A DNA stretch of 64,000 bases from Polytrichum commune (lineage: Eukaryota; Streptophyta; Polytrichopsida; Polytrichales; Polytrichaceae): contig OX485804.1 in the NCBI GenBank assembly GCA_950295325.1, forward strand, positions 18,664,001 through 18,728,000, in the 5' to 3' direction. Positions 36,301 through 47,836 of the stretch are shown here, piece after piece (the first letter of the stretch is position 1; each line of letters begins with the position of its first letter). The position numbers were made by a program, and so were the translations under genes. A model generated the notes under the pieces. The model was not told the DNA's origin, did no database searches, and worked only from the letters and a program-made list of their open reading frames with translations.

Positions 36301-37327
36301 ATACCAAATCTACAAAATGTGGATGACTCGATTTTATTGTCCCCTTGCTATTCCTTTGATATGATAGATGGTTGCATCCCAAAACTAATGAGACTTACAT
36401 TCTTGTTTTCCAAATAGGAAAGACTTTGGTTGTGTGAAAAGGCCCTTAAAGCAATAGGTTTAAATGGGGTTTCAATTTTCTTTTTCCTTTTGCTTCCAAT
36501 AAGTCCAATTTTGTAGGAAATTAAACAAGTGATTAGCTTGAGATGATTAGCAAATCCAAACCAACACCATAGTCATTCCCCTCATATTTCTAGAGCTCAT
36601 ATGATATCTTATTCATTATCTCCACGGGCACTTCACTATCTCTTAGTTTTTGTATATGGGTGCGTCAAAGTTGTTTGTTTGTTTGTTTGTTTGTTTGTTT
36701 GTTTTGTTTTGTTTTGGTAGTTTGAATTATTTTTTCCATTTAAACTTAAACTCATGTGAATTCAAAAATGGTTGTTTTGCGTTGTTTAAAATCACTATAT
36801 GTGCAGTGGTTTATGGCACCCTTTATCAACATGCTTAGTAATATAAGACAACCCATTAACACAAGACATAGGTTGCCTAATGTTATTAAGTCTGTCCATA
36901 GAGGGTGGAATGCAATAATGATAGGGATAACTTACAACATGATGAACAAGAACACAACTACAGTAACACTACTAAACAATACAAAAATACCACAATAACA
37001 TGACTAATCATTACAAAGAACACTACCAAATGCTCAAGAATTGAGGTTGTGGGCGGAAAAGCCTTGTGACCCTCTACAAGTTTTGTACCATCCCAAACAC
37101 AATACCCCATATGTAGTTCTACAAAAAACAACACACGGCATCATAGGGTAGCATCTAGTATTTATAATGTAGTATATGAACAAAAATGATACTATATTAC
37201 ATTGAATATTTTTTCAAGACTTTTGCTTGCAAAATAAAGAGTACCCTATATTAGGTGTCACCTTAATTATAATATTTTGCTATTGACGTACCCATGATTA
37301 CGCCCCCCCTCCCTCCTTGTTTGATTA
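33326..37327. other. Intergenic, no gene seen
   Basis: Four kilobases between the F-box gene and a pogo-like element. The first few hundred bases probably hold the F-box 3' UTR. A (GTTT)n microsatellite lies at 36672-36713. Some blocks near 34.8 kb (ACACGTGTTCAAAAGA) recur at about 38.3 and 38.6 kb, so diffuse repeats are present. Confidence 0.4.
36672..36713. repeat. (GTTT)n microsatellite
   Basis: About ten GTTT/GTTTT units in a row. Confidence 0.95.
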
Positions 37328-38038
37328 CAGTCTACCCTCTATAAATGTTAACCCTCGGGAGTGGATCAAAGTTAACATTTATAGAGGTGTTAACAGTTAA
37401 CAATTATAAAATTACTTTTCTGAGCAATATACAAATCTTAAGATTTATAAATATAAGCAATTATGAAGAGTCCTTGTGAGAGAATACCATTCATAAAATT
37501 GCAAACCCAATCAAAACTTTATTCAATATCAAGTTTACAAATCACGGGTGAAGTATGAATCAATGGTTCTTTGGTGAGATTCATCTGCATCCACAACTTG
37601 CAAATATTTCTTAATCTGCACCAACAAACCCACATACTTGGACACATCACATGAACATGATTCCATGTACCTTCTAATGGTACCAAAACTAGATTGCAAG
37701 TCACTATAAGATGGAATGGGTTCCACCTCACACTCCTCTCCCTCACAATCATCATCTGAGACATTAGAAGTCCCACCAATAGAGCCTAAAACATCCCATA
37801 CATCCTCTTCGGTGAGAGAGAGAGGAATGTAACTGGATGCGTAGTTTTTATCATCCATATTATGGTTGTATTTCATTTGTTAACATTTATAGAGTCAAAT
37901 TTACAAAGAAGGGAGTACCATTTTGTTAACAGCTAACACGTCTAACATTTATAGTGTGCAATATGTGGGGAGTAGAAGAAAGTTAACATTTAGAGAGGGT
38001 TAACACTTATAGGTGTAACATTTATAGAGGGTGGACTG
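37328..38038 (-). mobile_element. pogo/Emigrant-like (Tc1/mariner) deletion derivative
   Basis: A 711 bp element flanked by TA on both sides (37326-37327 and 38039-38040). The ends are CAGTCTACCCTCTATAAATG and its near-inverse, resembling the CAGT..ACCTCTATAAAT ends of plant pogo-type Emigrant/Lemi1 elements (from memory). Extra copies of the AACATTTATAGAG block lie inside both ends. It retains a minus-strand reading frame described separately. Confidence 0.8.
37535..37876 (-). pseudogene. C-terminal remnant of a pogo-like transposase
   Basis: An open 113-codon frame within the TA-flanked element. It has acidic stretches (SDDDCEGEECEVE), then FGTIRRYMES, a LLVQIKKYL helix, and the ending QRTIDSYFTRDL. 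That order resembles the C-termini of pogo/Tigger-type transposases as I recall them. The DNA-binding and DDE catalytic parts are absent, so this is a remnant rather than an active transposase. The assignment rests on element ends plus this tail. Confidence 0.55.
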
Positions 38039-38170
38039 TATTGAGCTTAGAACAACTAACCATCTCTTTAAAGACATGTCCTTTTGATACCCATTCTTAG
38101 ATTTGCAACTAACTACAAATTACTCAAATGCAACTTAAATCTAGATGTCCGATTAAGATAAGTAATTGCT

Positions 38171-38740
38171 TTAGATCCACTCACCTTGTAAGCATGCCTA
38201 GTATGGTTACTCATCTTAAATGGGGCACCTAATTGTGAGTGGTGTGTGGTTAGATTTGGATCTAAGAACAGAGACCAAAAAGACACGTGTTCAAAGAGAT
38301 TGGACTATGTGCCATACATACTAGTCTCAATATTCAACATTAATGGGGAAATCTATATGATCGTTTAATGAGAAAGAAAATCCTCAATTTCAGAAAGAAT
38401 AACTTATTCATATGAGCTTCATGATTTATGAGGAACATGGGTGCAAACACAGTTTGGATTTGCTAAAAAAAAAGTTGCGCTAATTTGTGTTTCACATCCT
38501 AGGAGAATTGGGTGCAAAGCAAAAAAAGGTCCATTAAGATCCGCTTACCTTAAGATAGACATATCTAATCCAACTACTTTCTATTTTTTGACACCTATAT
38601 TTGAGTGGCGTGTGGTTTGGCGTGGCTTCAATAATGGATATAAAAAAGATACGTGTTTAAAAGAGAATGGATTACTACTCAAATAGTACGCTAATCATCA
38701 TAGGCTCAATAATCAACATCATTTGGGGGAGGGTTTGGGG
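38171..38740 (+). repeat. Diverged two-copy tandem duplication
   Basis: Blocks around 38171-38350 (CCACTCACCTT, GAGTGGTGTGTGGTT, GACACGTGTTCAAAGAGA, CTCAATATTCAACAT) reappear about 365 bp downstream at 38536-38730 in the same order. No ends were identified. Confidence 0.6.
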
Positions 38741-39254
38741 ACACCTGTATGACCACTTGATGAGCACAAAAACATTTACTTTGATAATAACTAAAAAGAG
38801 GGGTTTTTAAAATCAACCACAGAGTCACGTCACGCAATCACATGACCTCTGAAAATTGAAATTTCATCACACACGAACATGAACAAGGTATTAGCCTTGT
38901 GTTAAGATGAATGGATGATCTTGAAGGATGAAATTTTGGTAGGTCATGTGACTGCGTGATGCATTTGTGTGGTTGCTTTGTTAACAAACTACATGGTCGA
39001 TTTAACAAGCACTTAATAATATCTATACGACTCCCAAAATCATGTGGAAAGTGGGTATGGCCTTGAATTGGATTTGCTATCCATGTCATACTAATCGCAT
39101 GTTTCATACATAACATATGAGAAGTGGGCTAGTTGGAAGAAGTAACCATTTAAGACCCACCTACCTTATATTGCCCAAAATTTTCACAACTTTCGTCCAT
39201 AGGCGTGCACAAGTTCGTTGGTAGGTAGATATGGATGAACAAGAAATCGGCGGT

Positions 39255-39425
39255 GGATGAATAAGAGGCTTGGATCATAAGATCTGTTCGTCTATCCCTC
39301 TCTTGGGGCTTGGACGCAGACCGAATGAAATCAGAGGTCGGAGGATGAATAAGAAGATGATATCTGTCCATCCACCCCTCCTCACTCGGGGGCTCGACGC
39401 AGACTGTGTCCGAGGCCGGAGACAG
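39255..39425 (+). repeat. 88 bp tandem duplication upstream of AXR1
   Basis: GGATGAATAAGA occurs at 39255 and 39343, each followed by a collinear ATCTGTYC...GGGGCTYGACGCAGAC block. The duplication lies about 270-440 bp upstream of the AXR1 start codon, in likely promoter or leader sequence. Confidence 0.75.
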
Positions 39426-39694
39426 GGCAAAGTTCTTCTTCCCGTTCTCCAAGTGGAGATGGCGAATGCTCGCATCTGGACTTGCAAACTCCGATTTTAA
39501 AATCTTGCACTGAAGAGCATTCACGGTTGTCAATTTTCTCCCCTTCTGTGTCTCCGGTTTTATCGCCCCGGGGGCAGTGAGGAAGCACTGATTATCTGAG
39601 CAAGGGTTAGAAGCACCGAAGAGCCTTGCAAGTTTGGTGTTGGCCCGTATTGCTGGTCAGGATTCGCCCTGAGCGCGTACACAGACTCTCGAGG

Positions 39695-42600
39695 ATGGCG
39701 CAGCGCAACAATAAATACGATCGTCAGCTCAGGTATGTATCCTTCCCTCTCACTCTATTCTTGAATAAATAGCTGCGAATTGAAGCGTGATGATTTGTTC
39801 GCGCTCTCGCCATGGTTTCACGCGTTGATGGAACTTCGATCGCAACCTGAACAGATCCAAACAGCATTTTATTACACCTTTCTCTCTCTTGATGAGACTG
39901 GATGCAGAGGCGTGTCCTAGGCAGAGTATAGTGCAGATTTCAGAGGTAGTCGTCCGTCAGGGGTTATTGTTGCGTTTCTGTAGGAAATTTCAGCACTAAA
40001 TCTTGCAGTAGTCTGAGGATGCCATTAATATTTGTGACAAGAATCTGGAATCATACAACTCGAGCTCCTCACAGGTTTGGGAATGTGGAGTAGAGATGAT
40101 TTCTCTTCATCGATGGACTTCGATCGCAACCTAAACAGCTCTAACAGCAGTTTTTCTCTTGATGAGACTGGACACAGAGGCGTGCCCTAGGCAGAGTATA
40201 GTATAGATTTGGGAGTCATTCATGTGTTAGGGGTTATTGTGTTTCTGTAGGAAATATCCAGCATTCAATCTTGCGGTGGTCTGAGAACACTGTTGATAAT
40301 TGTGACAAGATTTTGGAATTACGCAACTCGAGCTCCTCACAAGTCTCCCAGTTAGTTTGGAGTAGAGATGATGATTTCCTCCTTTGAGGAACTTTGACTG
40401 CAACCTAAACAGCTCTAACAGCAATTTATGCCTTTCTCTCTCTCGATGTGATTGGATGCAGTGGCGTGCCCTAAGTATATTACAGTGTAGATTTCGGAGT
40501 CGCTTGTCTGGATAGGAGTTATTGCAATTCTGTAGGATGTTTCAGCTGTCAATCGTGCTGTGGTCCGAGGATGTCGTTGACAATTGTGATGAGAATTTGG
40601 AAAACGAAATTTGAGCGCCTCACACGTTTCGCAGTCAATTTGGAGTGGAGATGAATGAAGCAAGTTCTTGTCACCTTTATGAGGATTTCACTAGACTATT
40701 GCGTGGAGACACATGGTTATTTATGATGTGGTAGTAAGAACAAATGGTTGACAGTGTGTGGTGTGTGCAGAATATGGGGGGAGCATGGACAGGCAGCACT
40801 AGAGCGAGCGCGTGTGTGCATCCTCAATTGTGGTCCTACTGGCTCAGAGGCTTTGAAGAATTTAGTTCTAGGCGGTATAGGATCATTCACAATTGTTGAT
40901 GCATCCAAAGTATCTCAATCAGACTTGGGCAATAACTACCTTGGTGAGCTACTTGCTAATGTACAGGATTCTTTCATTCAGCTGGATACATAATCTCAGA
41001 AATGGACATGCATTTGACATTGATTCAGTAATTTTCATCCACAAGCTCAATTTCTTGTCAATAAGAGAAATTCAAAAACATAGAGAGGCAGTCTAAGGGT
41101 TGGCATCGAGTTTCACCTGTTGATGTGGAGGAATCCTAATGCATTACACATCATTCATCCCTAAATCAATTGGTTCTTTTGTCAAGATCCCTAATGTTTA
41201 ATATTGGCTTCTTGCAGTTGACTGGGAAAGTCTTGGTCAGTCGAAAGCGAAGAGTGTTTGTGCTTTGGTTCAGGAATTAAATGAGTCAGTCTCTGCTAAG
41301 TTTGTGGAAGAATCACCAGAAGCTCTGTTGGAGTCCAACCCTGGGTTTTTCTCCCAGTTTACTCTTGTTATTGCAACACAGGTAATTTTGCACCCTGCCC
41401 TCACATTACATCTTTGACTTCGTTTGAAGTTTCAACTATATTGATCATAATAAGCTATATTGGTTCTAGTGGCTGTGGTTATCTGGAGTTGTATCTCACT
41501 CTGATGGGGTCTTGGCCAGATGACTGAGGCTCCTTTACTGAAGCTGGAGGAGATATGCCGGCAGCAAAAGGTCATGCTAGTTATTGCACGCTCTTATGGC
41601 TTGGCAGGGCTTGTTCGACTAAGTGTAATGGTATGACGATACATCCTTTGATTAACATGTATGTGTCATGTATATAGGAGTGCCTGAGCACAATCTTGTC
41701 TCAAGTATATGTTGTGGTATTTGTACAGAAGGCTGTCTCCAATATTTTATATTTGTGTGAATGGTCAAAAACATTTGGTCAAATTAGAGGAGAACTTTGC
41801 TGCACAGCTCTTTTGTGCAGCTTGGTCCTGTAAGGGATACTACAATGCTGATTAATCAGAACATGCACTCAGGGTCTTCATCTGTTTGTGTGAGCGTGAG
41901 CAAAGTTCATGATTCAGTTCTCTATGTATTTGTATTTTATGTGTTGACTTGGGTATTGTCTTGTGCCGTTCCTCTTGAAACAGGAGCATGCTGTTATTGA
42001 GTCAAAACCAGATAACAAAGTGGAGGATCTCCGACTTCATAAACCTTGGCCTGAACTTCAAAGGTCTGTTCTGAACAAGATTCATCCATTTTGCAGATAA
42101 AATGGAGCAACCTTGTCTTCTTACACTTAAGGGACTGGGTTGCAGAACTTTTCTCCTGTCTTTTCTTGCGGTCTGCACAAGTTATCTGCACATGTGTGAG
42201 GAATGATTGTCTGTGAAAAGTCAAATTTTCCTTTGGTTGTATCAATATTATTTATGGTTCTGAATTTACATTGCACTTTGCAGGTTTGTTGATGAATTTG
42301 ACATTGATACTACAGACAATAACATACACAAGCACATTCCGTTTGCAATTCTTCTTATAAAAATTGCTGATGACTGGCGTAAAGCACATGATGGAAAACT
42401 GCCTGCAAATGTGAGAGAATTCAAGGTGAAATTCAGACTTCCACAGAGTTCCTACTTCCTGGACATTTGGCAACAACAAACAGGATAGCAATGATGTTGT
42501 CATTGTTAGGTTATTAGTCAGTGATGGTTTGCTTCTTCTGAGGGAAATTTTGCAGGCAGCAATCACTGCAAGGAGGCGGTTGGAAGAGGAGGAGGACAAC

Positions 42601-45600
42601 TATTCAGAAGCTCTGAAGAGTGCATACATTGTGATATTTCCACCGCAAATCAGTAAGCTTCATCACCTGGATAATCTTTTGGGTGCCATTATGCAGGAGT
42701 TACTTTGCTTCTATTGTTAACTGTATCCATGTTGACGAGGCCATAGGGCAGTGACTAAACCTTCACATACAGGAAGTTCATATCTTAGGAAGAGCTATCC
42801 AGGGATATTCAAAATAGCCATATTTCTAGTGTTGAAGATGTATGACTAATTTTGTGAAATTTGACAAATTACTGGACATTTATGTGCTTTGCATTTGAGA
42901 TTCTTGTCTATCTGGAGATCCACCAAGAGACTAGTATGCATTGAGCAATTTCCTGCTCAAAACAGCCTGTCTGGCATTGGACACAGTGGTCCATGGTGTA
43001 GGTTTCTGCTGATTGGGTCCTCTTGTATGGCAGGTCCACAGCTACGTGCTGTTTTGGAAGACAAGGCAGCAGAGGTCGATGCATCATCATCAGATTTCTG
43101 GGTTATGGTTGCGGCTCTCAAAGTTCGTTTCAACTTACACCCAACATATGATTCGTATTTGTACACCATAGTTTCAGGGAGGAAACGAGTATATATTGTT
43201 GTAGCTGTTATGAACAAGATTATATCTTGACAGTTTGTTGAGTTGTTTGTGCAGCAATTTATAGCAAATGAAGGCCAAGGGGAACTCCCTCTGGATGGAG
43301 CTATACCAGATATGCATTCCTTTACAGAGTAAGAGTTCATACAGTTTGAGTTGGATACAATGCGTTTAAACATGTGTCTTATATATTATCTGGAATCTTT
43401 TCTACTTGTGTCTAATACTATGCTGCTTCATGATAAATAATATGCAGCTACTATATAAGGCTACAAAAAGTATATCAAACACAAGCAGAAGCTGATGTTA
43501 CAGCTGTGGAGAAGCACATGTACAGCATTTTAAAGCAGATTGGTCGAGACCCTTTTTCAATCTCTAGAGCCACTATAAAGCAATTTTGCAAGAATGCACG
43601 TAATCTGAGGGTAGGTTCTGTCAAACTTGACCTTTCAAGTATGGTGTAGAGTCCAAGAGTAGTATTATCTGAACTGCAGTTTTGATTTTTGTTTTCTGTG
43701 TTAAATCATTTTTATTCTAGGATTTCTTAAAATTTAATTTAAAATGTTTCCCCCTTTCTGGAGATGTGATAGCCTATCAACTGGATTCTACATATTTATC
43801 TACATTAATGGACAACTAGGCTCCAGAATAAATAACATGTTTACTCATGAATGGCAGGTATTAAGGTGCAAAATGTTGAGTGATGAGTTTAGTTCACGAG
43901 CAGGACCTGAGCTCCAAAGACTTCTTGCTGTCGAGGAGAGCAGGTACAGAGAGTCTGAGAAGTGTCCACATTCTACTACCATTCATAAAAATGTTTGTTT
44001 CCTATTTGTGTAGAGTAGTATTTCAAGGATTTGTTGCATCCTGCATGTCGTCAATGTCCATCTTGGTCAAGAGGCAGTAGTTGCATTGAAATTTCTGTTT
44101 AAATTGTGATTGGTGAGGTATTGATGTAACAACTCTTCAATGGACTATAGATTACAAATCAGTCAACCAAGCATGGCATCCATGCTTATAAACTAGATCT
44201 ACCTTTTTAGCATCACCATTGATGCCAACATTACTTGGATAGCTGATAGATTGCAGTGAACAGTTACAGTGAGCAGAGACTCTATGTTGTAATGTTTACA
44301 TATGGCAGGTTCTGTGTCGCAGGTTGTGTGTCATATCCAGAGCAGTTTGTCAAACTTTCTTTTGTCATAATTTCCTGTGGAAAAGTATCTGTTGCCTTAC
44401 GTTATGCATTCTTGTGCAGTCATCCGGCTTTGTATGTGCTGCTGCGGGCAGTTGATCATTTTGCTGCAACTTACAACAGATTTCCGGGTGTCTTCGATGG
44501 GTATAATTCAACACAACCCTACTCAAGAGGACAGTATTAATATTGGAAGGGTTATCCTTTCTTCACTGAAAAATGTATGGAATATTAAGAACGAAGTACA
44601 ATCTAGGAAGCCAAGGTACACACTTGGGCCCTTGACATTCATCCAAAGGCCATACCATGGACCATTGGAGTTGACAATTTTGTGTGGCCTTGGGCCTTCC
44701 AAGTAAATTCGTGACTGGGCTCATGCCCGCATGCTATTTTAATACCATTCTATTCATGTGGGTACTACACAATAAGTCATATTCAGTCAAAGGTTGGGAG
44801 ACTTGGAAGTTACATGGTCTCCTGGTTTTGTGATAAACCCATCTCTTTGAGGTGGGCTTGAAGCAAAATCTGGTAGACCATATAAAATCTTCCATTACAT
44901 GTCATGTAGGTCGCCATAAAAGTTTTGCATCCATTTTAATGATACTTGGCATTAGTATGCTCAAGAATATCTTCCTCTTGCATACTAAATGTGAACACAT
45001 GACACTTGCCAATTGTACTCTCAATAATATCTTCCCCTTGCATATTAAAATGCAAAAACTGTCGTCTTAAGTTTCCCAACGTGCTATGCTAAATGTCATA
45101 ATCTAAGTAATTTTTCACTTCAAAAAGTTATTCAACATATTGCTGAATAGTATCATGTTGACAATTAGCGATCGTGACACTTTTGAGTGCTCCAGGCATC
45201 TAGTTTAGACTCTTCACCAATTGTGTGTGTGACACTAAATACCATAAATGGTGTAGTGTATAGGGAAGTGGGAGGGTTTCGGCATTTTCCATCAAAGAGA
45301 GATTTTTAATTTCAATGGTCACAGCCTCCGACCTCTTTTGTAAAGTGCCCCTTAGACATGCTTTAAATCAAGATTGTTGTTGAAGGAGAGGAATCTAAAT
45401 CTGATGTGCTTACGACACGTTCTGTGATCTGAATGTGCAGGGAATTGGAGGAAGATGTGTCAAGGTTGAAGGCACTAGCAGTGGGAATACTGAATGACAT
45501 GGGAGGAGGTGGGGTAACTGTACCTGAAGATCTGGTCTGTGAAGTCTGTCGATTTGGAGCCGGCGAAATCCATTGTGTTGCCTCCATAGTGGGTGGAATT

Positions 45601-45868
45601 GCATCTCAAGAATCTATCAAGGTTTCCAATTTGCATCACCTTCCATTTCAATCGTTGTGCAATCTACTCGCTTCAATCTACATGTGCTTCGAAAGTGCCC
45701 AGTTTTTGTTTTTTTGCAGATGTTACATTCTCATATATGCAATATCTGCTTATTTGTACTGAACAACCTTTTGAATTGTGTCAGCTGTTGACAGGACAAT
45801 TTACACCAATTCAGGGAACGTTCCTCTATAACGCTATGAGTGCCACCTCCTTAGTGTTGAATATTTAA
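39695..45868 (+). CDS. AXR1: NEDD8-activating enzyme E1 regulatory subunit AXR1
   Basis: With ECR1 it forms the heterodimeric E1 that adenylates NEDD8/RUB, needed for cullin modification and auxin signalling. Exons: 39695-39732, 40771-40943, 41218-41381, 41520-41630, 41984-42063, 42284-42425, 42556-42652, 43034-43122, 43255-43328, 43448-43610, 43858-43943, 44420-44500, 45441-45621, 45785-45868. Phases agree, giving 520 aa (Arabidopsis about 540). The start [20 protein letters not shown], the NCGPTGSE pseudo-nucleotide loop (residues 32-39), [22 protein letters not shown] and [16 protein letters not shown] are family hallmarks. As expected for AXR1/APPBP1, no catalytic-cysteine domain is seen. 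The exon 8 donor (AAA|GTTCGT) is weak. Intron 1 is filled by a tandem array and intron 12 by nested MITEs. Confidence 0.96.
39820..40660 (+). repeat. Tandem array of ~270-284 bp units in AXR1 intron 1
   Basis: Three diverged units fill most of the 1,038 bp intron. The GATGAGACTGGA-type anchor lies at 39891, 40161 and 40445. Each unit contains GCAACCTRAACAG, GGCGTGYCCTA, a GTTATTG...TTCTGTAGGA block and CTCGAGCTCCTCACA (TTGAGCGCCTCACA in the last). Confidence 0.85.
44610..45351 (+). mobile_element. PIF/Harbinger-like MITE remnant in AXR1 intron 12
   Basis: Collinear with the GGGCCAC family: CATCCAAAGGCCATACCATGG on the left and TTTTGTAAAGTGCCCC followed by TTA on the right. The left terminus is decayed. 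A CTACAC family III copy is inserted inside it. Confidence 0.6.
44935..45256 (-). mobile_element. MITE, CTACAC family III, truncated, in AXR1 intron 12
   Basis: The inverse of the left part of the F-box intron element at 32483. It shares the end CTACACCATTTATGGTATTT, then CTAAACTAGATGCCT, ATTATGACATTT, TAGCACGTTGGGA and GAAGATATTCTTGAGCATAC. The distal end is missing. Confidence 0.75.
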
Positions 45869-47836
45869 ATTGTGCTTTACCAGTTCAAGTGGAAGGACTA
45901 CCCAAGTAAATTTTGCACATCATGTGGTTTCATACCCAAGAAATCTGCTTTTACAACAACCCCACGCGGTCCATAAAGTGCTGAGGTGTGCCAGCATCTA
46001 GAAGGTGTACCTCAGATATGAGGACGTACAGAATTTTCAGACATAGAATGTGACTCCATAAAATGATAAGAAGAGAAACCTACACTGATCCATGCGGCTC
46101 ACCTTATAATGGACCTCAAACTCTGTATTCTAACTTATTCTTGATACTTCTGTTTCATTTTATGGCTGCTGTCATGTACCTGCCTGCTGTCGGGAAATTC
46201 TTCTGTAAGTTACATGGGTCTAATTTAGTCACTTTTCTCAATTGGACACCTCTGTGTGTGGTATATGGCAAGGTTTGTAGTTAAGAATGAACCCTAAAAA
46301 GACCTTGGACTATGCTCGAAATATAGACACCTACAAAATATTGGACTTCCTCTAACCATGAATGTGAAGTGTGCTTGAAGCAACAATTGTCACCATCCTA
46401 ACTCAAAACATTGTTGCTGATCGCACCTCAAGTGATATCAGGCTTGCCGTTGAAATTGCCAGGCAGTCGACTCCCCTGAACCCTAGAGGTAAAACATCAT
46501 ATCACTTTTGCCCTTACAATGTAGATGATACAGCTTGTGATGACCTCTACGAGAGATAGTTGTTCTACCCTGTTTCAGAATGTAGTACTTTGCAATCTTA
46601 AGGTTTTCTTCCAATTGGATCATCAAGTTGATGTTAGCTTCTATCTCATGGAGGCCATTGCACTCCGTTACTCTTAAGGAATTAGCCTCTTTGTCACCAT
46701 CTTGATGTACGGAAAGTCCCACAAGCCTTTTTGGCTTCCCTTACTATACAATTAATTTCATTGCATTCAGTTAATGGTGAACACAAATAGGTGTATGTGA
46801 TCACTTAATCAGATTGAGAATCTTCACGTCGAGCCCTTATAACATTTGCATCTTGGAAGCTCAAAATCGTTGAATACTGACTCACAATTGCTAACTGGAT
46901 GGGACTATTCTTGAGCCAATCCACTGGTAAAAGTTATGTGTGAAGTTGGAAGTACCCAGCGTAGGCCCACTTACCTTAGCGTAGCAACTCTGAAAGGGCA
47001 CATGTTCTCATTAAGGGCACATGTTTTCATTTCAAGATGGCGTTTCTCACAATATACCTGTCAACATGGTTTTAATTGTATAGTTCTTCTAGAATTTGGA
47101 CCATTCCCAAGCATTTATTCTTGCCTTCGTTGCCCACTACATCAACTGCTCACAATGAGATCTTAACTATTAGGAAAATGCAAAGAAAGCAATGTAATAC
47201 AAACCAGTTCTTAGAAAGAAAGGAGAATTGACCTCATCGAATACCGCCAGTGTACAATACTTTGTGTAGGTACACTCAGCGCAAGAGTTGGCACACTCTC
47301 ACATCTAAGAATTAAGAGCTAACTTCAATCATTTCGGGACACAGCTCTAAGGGAAACTATGGCAAACTTGACACTGATTGCTCTATTCCCGCCCTACTCT
47401 ATGGAAGGCTTCGTTACATACCATCCCATGCTTGCATGCCCTTATAAGCTGACACCGGAAAGTTCATACAAGCAACAGCAAAAGTTGACACAATGTCACA
47501 GCTTAGAACTAGGAACTAACTTCAATCATTTGTGAACAAAGCTTGATTATGATTGCTCTACTCCCGCTCCTCTATAGAAAGCTTCGTTAAAGCCCATCGC
47601 ATGGTTGCATGCCATTATAATATAGTGCAAAGTAGTCAACTACCAATCTAAGGAAATCTCTTTTCTTCGAGCGTGCAAAAATGCAAGGGAAACTACAGTA
47701 GCCAGAATGTTCCACTAGACTTTTCCCGCCCTCTCCGACTTTACAAGTCAGGGAAGTGGAGCTACGAAGGAGGCACATACCATAAGCTCTTTGGCTCCCT
47801 GGATTTTGAAGTCAATGTCATTTCATTCCGGGGCAC
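45869..47836. other. Convergent 3' flank of AXR1 and the small secreted gene
   Basis: AXR1 (plus) and the 139 aa gene (minus) converge here, so both 3' UTRs probably lie within. No other conserved coding was seen. A diverged two-copy duplication (about 195 bp apart) lies at 47288-47630. Confidence 0.45.
47288..47630. repeat. Two-copy tandem duplication downstream of the 139 aa gene
   Basis: The blocks CTAACTTCAATCATTT, GATTGCTCTA(C/T)TCCCGC, GGCTTCGTTA/AGCTTCGTTA and TTGCATGCC occur twice in the same order, with a spacing of roughly 195 bp. Confidence 0.65.

Noticed and set aside
36650-36838. Hydrophobic frame with Leu-Phe-Val-Cys repeats
   Set aside because: Translation of the (GTTT)n microsatellite.
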